DNA of 64,000 nucleotides, taken from Ypsolopha sequella (taxonomy: Eukaryota > Arthropoda > Insecta > Lepidoptera > Ypsolophidae). A program made the translations under genes and the position numbers. The notes below the pieces were generated by a model. That model made no database searches. It saw nothing but the letters and a program-made list of their open reading frames with translations, and had not been told where the DNA came from. The stretch is from positions 39,986,310 through 40,050,309 of the forward strand of contig OW203983.1 of NCBI GenBank assembly GCA_934047225.1, written 5' to 3'. This document shows positions 57,834 through 64,000 of the stretch, one piece after another. The stretch's first letter is position 1, and each line of letters starts with the position of its first letter.

Positions 57834-59103
57834 CCAACCCTTTGACCAAAAACGCAATTTTTGTCAAATACGCGTATACTACAAAAAAGAATTGGTTCCA
57901 TGAGTCGCTTCTTTTCCAGCCATCTCGCGTCTTGACTAAGTAAATGGTGCACATTTCGATCGTTTAAATTAGTAGAATAGCCGCAGCTAATGGGTACCGA
58001 CAGCAGTGGAAAGCAGCGACTTGTTTACAGAGGTATCCATAATTGCGACGCCGCATATGGTAGGGTCGGCATTTTCATCGCCGCTTCTGCTCAGCGAAAA
58101 GTTTTTTGAACAGCGCGTTCATTTTATGTGGATTTTGTAAGAATATTTGGTCGATTACCTATTTGTACGAATATCACCTTTCTGCAGGCGTAGTAAGAAC
58201 TGCGATTTACGTGTTAGAGACAGTGCTTAGGAAGACGTACTAGAACTCCCGATACTCAAGACAAGCGAACGATAACTGGCGGGGGAGGTCATTGGTATAT
58301 CGTTCCGAAATCGACTATATATTTTTTGGTTTTGTTAAATTTCATAAACTTATCAGCAACTTCCAGTGTATTTATCTATGTATTATGATATCTGATATAT
58401 TTTCTACATCGCTTCGCACTTTCAAATGTGATTATATAAGTTTCCCTTATTATTGATAAAGCAATTGTTGATAAATGTTTAATAATAATATGATCACACT
58501 ATTAGATTGCAGATGTCATCACATCATTGTTTACCATCTGCAATGTTAATTGTATTATTGTTTCACAATAACGCCGTAAGGTTGTATCAACGAACTATTA
58601 GTTGGTTGGGTTGTAGCACATAGCTATTTATCTGTGGGTTGTAGATATTCGGTCTTTACATATGAAATTGCCGTTTTCTATATAGAATTTGAAGGAAACT
58701 CAATTTTCAGTACTAATGTTTTTGCATTTTTTTCAAGGAATAGCAAATCCAAATTATTTTGTTTCTTATGTGTATGAATGAGACAACATTAAGCTAACAG
58801 CAACATTAATAAAATTTTTGAAAAGTGTCAGCTGTACAAAATTATTACGTATCTTATCATAGAAATGGATAGCACTTAGGACGAACTGTCTTTGAAGACA
58901 ATTTTTTTATAATTAAACTGAAAATAAAAATGAAATTTAATACGTAGATTTAAAGCCTTGAAATCAAGTTTCAAACACAAAACAAATTATTGAAATGGCA
59001 ATTGAATTACAGGCATAATGAACTCATGAATCTGTAAGAAAATTTTGGCAATTTCATATTTAAAGAGCTGCTATTAAAGTTTTATAAGTAAAACAGTGCA
59101 ATG
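57834..59103. other. AT-rich non-coding DNA, nothing recognised
   Basis: No gene or repeat was recognised. Confidence 0.4.
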
Positions 59104-59256
59104 GTGTCGGTTCGGCGCAATAGATAGAACTTAACTAATTTGACAGGACTAACCTTAACCGTCTTTGTCTTTTCGATACAGAAAGAAAAAGACAGAACGC
59201 TCAAATTAAGCTTAGTCCTGTCAAATAAGTTAAGTCGTGTTTCGCCGAATCGACAC
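59104..59256. repeat. MITE, second copy of the 32906 family
   Basis: The tips GTGTCGGTTCGG and CCGAATCGACAC enclose AACTTAACTAATTTGACAGG and its inverse, with CTTTTTCTTTCTGT-like sequence inside. It is about 85% like 32906-33064. Confidence 0.8.
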
Positions 59257-59325
59257 AAATATTGTATTAATTAAGATGTTGGTGATGTTTCAGCAAGAAC
59301 CAACAAAATTATAATACACATATTG

Positions 59326-59455
59326 AAGCAGATTCTGAAGGCTTCAATTTTAGTTTCAGTGCCGTCAAAACTAAAATTTCTTTTTGTAAAATAATCCTTA
59401 AGTGTAAGGCAAAGAAGCTAAATTTCTTTGGACAATTTTAAAATTTACAGCACTG
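59326..59455 (+). repeat. partial MITE, second copy of the 7414 family
   Basis: GATTCTGAAGGCTTCAATTT, TAGTTTCAGTGCCGTCAAAA and TCCTTAAGTG..AAGAAGCTAAAT match 7414-7530. The right arm is decayed. Confidence 0.6.
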
Positions 59456-59527
59456 CCCTGTTCAAAGGCTTGTTTGAAATGTTCATCGATTTTTGGATGA
59501 CTAACGTAATTTTCATTATTTTTGTGC

Positions 59528-60035
59528 AAATACCTATTACTACCTGACTCTACAAATACCATTACTACCTGACTCTACAAATACCATTACTACCTGACTC
59601 TACAAATACCTATTACAACCTGACTCTACAAATACCTATTGCAACCTGACTCTACAAATACCATTACTACCTGACTCTACAAATACCATTACTACCTGAC
59701 TCTACAAATACCATTACTACCTGACTCTACAAATACCTATTACAACCTGACTCTACAAATACCTATTGCAACCTGACTCTACAAATACCATTACTACCTG
59801 ACTCTACAAATACCATTACTACCTGACTATACAAATACCTATTACTATCTGACTCTACAAATACCATTACTACCTGACTCTACAAATACCATTACTACCT
59901 GACTCTACAAATACCTATTACTACCTGACTCTACAAATACCATTACTACCTGACTCTACAAATACCATTACTACCTGACTCTACAAATACCATTACTACC
60001 TGACTCTACAAATACCTATTACAACTTGACTCTAC
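59528..60035 (+). repeat. minisatellite, 20 units of 25/26 bp
   Basis: There are twenty head-to-tail units, each starting AAATACC and ending CTGACTCTAC. Twelve units are 25 bp (AAATACCATTAC form) and eight are 26 bp (AAATACCTATTAC form), together exactly 508 bp. Two of the long units read TTGCAACC, and three read TTACAACC or TTACAACT. The period is not a multiple of three and there is no frame, so it is a non-coding tandem array. Confidence 0.95.
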
Positions 60036-60998
60036 AAAATTTTAAGTTTGACGATATTATCGTAAATTATTATATAAAGTGAATATACATTTGTTATTTC
60101 CAGACAAGTCACGTCACAACAACGTCATTTTTAATGTGAAAAAACTTTTAGGACTTTTTTTTTACTACGTAGAAATTTGAAAAATAATTTCGAATCGGGA
60201 TATTGTAGATTTTTCATACAACTTCATTTCCCATTTTGATACGCGTTATTTAGGATAATTATAATTATAACAATGTGGTAGTTGGAAGAAAAATAATTAT
60301 CCCATCAAAAACATAAAATGTACAACAATGTCAACAATCGCAACGCAAACCTTCCACCGTAAAAAGTTGTGAGAATAGATGCAGCTGGAAACATACACTT
60401 TTTATAGACTTTGTACGGAAATATTAAATCACCAACCGCAAATAACATTGTCTGGAAAAATTAATTAATTCTTAAGTATATTGTTATCTTTAATCTGACC
60501 TATTTATATTCTGACAAATTTTAATGCCTAAAGTACAGGCTACTTTCGTAGTTTAGTTTAGGCAATAACCTTTCATTAGCCGTAAGATGTTATTTTGAAT
60601 GTACTACTCTTAAGTTCCTTTTACTCAAATAAATAAATATTATTATTATATAATATTATTATATTTTTTTGTTGCAATGACAACTTAACACTAACCGCAT
60701 GCAAAATTTAAAGTTCGTAGGCCTGCTAGAACACCTTTAGAGTTTTGATGATAGGTCAGTCAGAAAATAAGGGGACTTTGATTTGAGATATTTCATAATC
60801 AAATATAGGTACAAACCTGTAATTTAGGGGTAGAAGTAGGTTCAGTAAGTGCTCTTTGTAACTGAAATTTCAGACTTGTAGCTTTACCCACAACGAAGGT
60901 ACAGTTCGAGAAAAGGATGGTACGGCCGTTCCGCGTATTTGTTTTGCGAGACTTGGCGGGGGCACTCCCGTGCCCCCAGATTTCAAACGAGCACTGAC
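60036..60998. other. AT-rich non-coding DNA
   Basis: No gene was recognised. A perfect 8-bp GC stem, GGGGGCAC / GTGCCCCC with a TCCC loop, lies at 60957-60978, just left of the long palindrome. Confidence 0.4.
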
Positions 60999-61010
60999 TA
61001 AGAGTTACGT

Positions 61011-61154
61011 ATTATAATATATATAATCGGGTCTACCGCGATCAATTTTTACCTTTTTACGAAAAGGGGGACACCCGACGGAAACGTCGGGTGTCCCCCT
61101 TTTCGTAAAAAGGTAAAAATTGATCGCGGTAGACCCGATTATATATATTATAAT
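61011..61154. repeat. perfect 144-bp palindrome with GAAA loop
   Basis: The arms 61011-61070+10 (to 61080) and 61085-61154 are exact reverse complements over all 70 positions that I compared. The loop is GAAA (61081-61084). The arms include CGGGTCTACCGCGATC and AGGGGGACACCCGACG. The 13-mer TAAGAGTTACGTA stands at 60999-61011 and 61185-61197. Complete arm identity means very recent origin, gene conversion or an assembly artefact. Confidence 0.9.
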
Positions 61155-61197
61155 GTGTACAAAACGCGAGAGTTTAAAGTTATATAAGAGTTACGTA

Positions 61198-62278
61198 CTT
61201 AAGTAGACATTCGTTACCTCACTAAAATAAATAACGATGTTCTTCAAGAGACGGATATTATATCTTCATTAGCGTAGCCGCATTGATACGTCAGCAGGTG
61301 GGTCCATTGAAATTGTTGTATTTTATCACAGCCCCTGAAAGGAGGTGCCTACTCTCAACCTTATTGGATTGTCTATGGTACGGAGAAGCCCATTCATCCA
61401 GCGATGGAATTTGAATTGATCTGTTGGTAAATTAGTTGCCAGTTCGAGTTTAAGTAAGAATGGTGTTGTTAATTTGTTTCGTCTCTAATATAAAAATGTT
61501 TGCATTTATATTTTGTAAACCACAAAACTACCTACTTACGAGTACATAGGTGCTCCAGACACCTGCAAAAGCTTTTCTTCAAATTTGTTCAGAAATGATG
61601 AAGTTATTTGCAAAAAGTTACCCATCGGAGTAGTTTACTTTTATCAAGGGACGGGATTTAGAAATCCATGCAAACTACGTGTTTCTTTTTTTCTGATATT
61701 TGCACATGATACGTATTTATTGAAAACGAATTCAACTAATCAAGAAGTCTTGTGGGTTATCTTTGTACATCACTATATAACAAAAATCGAAATATCATCA
61801 TAATCTAAAGCACTCGAAAATAACCCAATGTTGGGGCAACTTTGATGAATAGTGTGAGGCAAATTATTTTTTTTGTTTTTTTCTCTATTTATTTAAGGCC
61901 CTGTCCCTGGGACAAAATTTTGAATTTTGTTTCGGTTAATTAGAAAAAGGTGGGTTTTTCACAATCCGGATGCGAAACCGCTCTTAAGTGACTTTGAACA
62001 ATTACTCGTCGTCTACATTTAGAACATCTTTATTAGAACGATCGCTTATATAGTACTCGTACGCTGCAGACACGCATTATCAGTAAGTGTTGAAAGTTTT
62101 TCTGAAATTGTTGAAAAAGTACTGAGAATTAAATAAAAATACGGGTATGTGTACACACTGGTTATGCGTTATGAAAATCCAGGAGAAGTTTTAAGTCTCT
62201 CAGCTGAACAACTTTGCTTTGAACACATTTATTCGCAATTGAGGAGCTTAATTTGTGATTGTTAGCTATCGGGCGAGG
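61198..62278. other. AT-rich non-coding DNA, nothing recognised
   Basis: No gene or repeat was recognised. Confidence 0.4.
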
Positions 62279-62839
62279 TTAAGGCGATATGTAAAAGTTT
62301 TAGCGTCATTTTTACTCTATATGCGAAAAAACCCTCAGTGCGAGAGGGACGGATTCGTGGAAAAGTAGCAAAAAGTCGGTTCTTTATTAATATAAAATGT
62401 ACTAAAATGCTATCAAAATTTCGTTTAACCAGGACGGCGATTCTGGCACGTGCGCAAAAATTGCGAAAGCAGAAATATCAATGATTTCCGTAGAAAATCC
62501 CTTGTAAAATCACTCGAAATCTGCCGTAGCAAATTTTTTCGCACTTGCCAGAATCGCCATCCAGGTCCTAGATACTTTTAAAATTAAAACCCATCTTATA
62601 AAATATAATTGCAGTCCATATGTTATTCTAAATTGTCAAACCAGGAGAATTGGTGTCGATAAAGACCTCATTTCAATAAATACTTCTATCGAGCCGAAAT
62701 TTTCCAATCGCGTTTCTGTTTTAACAGATCCCTAGAGAAAGATTCCAAAAATAATATACTGTTTTATCAAAATTATACATTATTTACCGAAGTAGATATA
62801 GAAGTTCCAAAAGTGTATTTTTTTTCCGTAGCGCCTTAA
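62279..62839 (-). mobile_element. TTAAGGCG-family element, copy C, with nested insertion
   Basis: It opens TTAAGGCGATATG and closes CCGTAGCGCCTTAA. It is the reverse of copies A and B throughout (GCGAGAGGGACGGATTCGTG, CCAGGAGAATTGGTG, AAGACCTCATTTCAAT). A different foldback from that in copy A sits at 62434-62560, at the same internal position. Confidence 0.75.
62434..62560. mobile_element. foldback element nested in TTAAGGCG copy C
   Basis: GGCGATTCTGGCACGTGCG at the left and CGCACTTGCCAGAATCGCC at the right are inverted tips with one mismatch. CCAGG lies on both outer sides (AACCAGGA and TCCAGGTCC), while the empty copy B reads CCAGGT once (on this strand). That suggests a CCAGG duplication. 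Confidence 0.7.
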
Positions 62840-62926
62840 CTTATTATTATTATTTTTTTTTTTTCTACCTATTCCTTTTATATTTATACTGATTTATTTT
62901 TGTTTATTTTTTATTTATGTATAAAA

Positions 62927-62967
62927 AATAAAAATTAACGATAAGAATTAATTATTAGAGGCAGCAT
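62927..62967 (+). repeat. 41-bp direct repeat, left copy
   Basis: AATAAAAATTAACGATAAG followed by AATTAATTATTAGAGGCAGC AT is repeated at 63551-63591 with one mismatch. Confidence 0.8.
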
Positions 62968-63070
62968 GTTTAAATATATACATATATATGTATCATTGTA
63001 TCTATTTATTCTGTACGCCGCCTCTACACATTGTTTTCTTTCTTTTAAGAGTTTTAAGAGTTCCTCCATC

Positions 63071-63196
63071 CAAAGGTTGTCTGGAAGAGATCGCTTTTTA
63101 GTGATAAGACCGCCAATCGTACCCTACTTTTACTTTTTAAATTGTCTATATACTTTATTTTTGGTGTGCAATAAAGAATATTGTATTGTATTGTTA
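63071..63196 (+). repeat. retroelement-type 3' end, family K copy 4, (ATTGT)n tail
   Basis: AAAGGTTGTCTGGAAGAGAT, CGCTTTTTAGTGATAAGACC, GCC and later GGTGTGCAATAAAGAATATT lead into ATTGTATTGTATTGT. It has the same organisation as 40250-40417. Confidence 0.7.
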
Positions 63197-63550
63197 ACTC
63201 AATTACGTTTTCAGACTCACAAGAGTAAGTCTTCTATTGTAGATAACACATATTTGCTCACCTAATTTGAAATGTGATAATGAACTGACAATATAAATTA
63301 AAAAAAAAGCTCATTCTATAGTAGAACTCATGTAAAGGTACTCGTATGTCTAATTAAAGGCATTAACTATACATTAATTAACGTACCTAAGTCAATGACA
63401 CTTTGTATTCAAATGACTGTTTAAAATAATAATGTGGGGGTCAAAATGCACAACATTCATGAAACATTCTTGAAAGGAAATTGAAGAATTTACATTTAAA
63501 TTGAATTTGTCATTAGACAATGAGAATGCAAAGGTTAAGTGACTCTTGAC

Positions 63551-63591
63551 AATAAAAATTAACGGTAAGAATTAATTATTAGAGGCAGCAT
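63551..63591 (+). repeat. 41-bp direct repeat, right copy
   Basis: It is the partner of 62927-62967 (one mismatch, GATA versus GGTA). The 583 bp between them contains the K copy 4 end. Confidence 0.8.
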
Positions 63592-63712
63592 TTTGTTTTT
63601 AGCATTCCATCAAAACAATGAATCCCTGTAGTAATGGCAAAACTTGGATTAGCTTTGATCATAGACGAATACAGCCTACAGACTCCTCCTCATAGCAGGC
63701 GACCGATTTCTG

Positions 63713-64000
63713 TCAACACATCTGACTGAACCAGCAGATATAATTCGCCACTCCAAAATTATATTTTTCGGTAGGCCAAACCAAAATGGCTTCTATATTC
63801 ATTACGTTAGAGTCTTCGTCTTCTGGAAAGATAAGTTTGTGGCGATATACGTAAGATTGGAAGAGCCCATAGAATTGCAGTATCCCGTTTCGATTGTTGA
63901 CAGAATTATTTGTACGCAAGATGTTGAACAATAGACGTCTTTCTGGGCTGTATTGTCTATGGCTGTGATGAATCATGCGATGAACAAGAAACTCCCAGCA
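63713..64000 (-). CDS. unidentified open frame running off the window edge
   Basis: Ninety-five codons are open from the right edge to a TGA at 63713-63715; the first ATG in frame is at 63974-63976. The product has a varied, non-repetitive composition (His, Arg, Trp, Cys and Asn well represented; a VWPTEKYNFGVANYICWF stretch near its end), unlike the Lys/Ile/Phe-rich chance frames elsewhere. I do not recognise a family. It could be the last exon of a gene, a mobile-element remnant or chance. Confidence 0.25.
   Translation of the reverse strand, partial: CWEFLVHRMIHHSHRQYSPERRLLFNILRTNNSVNNRNGILQFYGLFQSYVYRHKLIFPEDEDSNVMNIEAILVWPTEKYNFGVANYICWFSQMC

Noticed and set aside
59528..60035. CRISPR-like array
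   Set aside because: Units are contiguous without unique spacers and the context is a eukaryotic genome; it is a minisatellite.
32868..64000. Homeodomain exon downstream of the first exon
   Set aside because: I looked for WFQNRR-type codons on the plus strand and found none; TGGTTCC near 56124 translates to WFRTTL and is not a homeodomain.

Overview
This window looks like an AT-rich, intron- and repeat-dominated piece of an insect chromosome, most likely from a moth or butterfly (Lepidoptera). Three things suggest this: several copies of a GGTTCCGTA / GCGAGTC..GACTCGC / TTGGCCGG repeat that is common in lepidopteran genomes, RTE-type and CR1/Jockey-type LINE debris, and tRNA-derived SINE fragments. 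There are no bacterial-style operons, and almost all open frames are short chance frames in AT-rich DNA.

The only convincing host gene is the first coding exon of a probable homeobox transcription factor at 32486-32867 (+). It carries an eh1-like repressor motif, an acidic stretch and a Pro/Trp/Phe-rich stretch, and it ends at a clean GTAAGT splice donor. About 1 kb of CpG-rich DNA lies upstream (promoter and 5' leader, with two tiny upstream ORFs). I found no homeodomain exon to the right, so 32868 to at least 64000 is probably first intron. An unidentified frame on the minus strand runs off the right edge (63713-64000).

The rest is layered mobile DNA. LINE remnants lie at 37911-39679 (CR1/Jockey-like RT, minus), 46845-47735 (C-terminal piece of a similar LINE, minus), 51515-52500 (RTE, minus) and 24378-24540 (RTE 3' end). 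SINE-like pieces are at 21796-21980 and 50150-50445. There are about twenty foldback or TIR elements (MITE-like). They include a five-copy family with TTAAGGCG ends (9019, 27094, 36531, 54061, 62279), a hAT-like element with an 8-bp target duplication (34049-34497), a two-copy family at 32906 and 59104, a two-copy family at 7414 and 59326, and very long hairpins at 2999, 22014, 39684, 43660 and 61011. A 20-unit minisatellite lies at 59528-60035.

The most interesting structure outside standard annotation is a set of hammerhead-ribozyme-like motifs (CTGANGA, helix II, GAA, short self-complementary helix III) at 21368-21413 (+), 55608-55653 (-), 36444-36484 (-) and, in degenerate form, in both arms of the palindrome at 3056-3091 / 3258-3293. 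Two of these differ by paired changes that keep the stems. Also notable are two unrelated foldback insertions at the same internal position of two TTAAGGCG elements (empty in a third copy), a perfect 144-bp palindrome with a GAAA loop, and a four-copy repeat end whose stem-loop shows compensatory changes.
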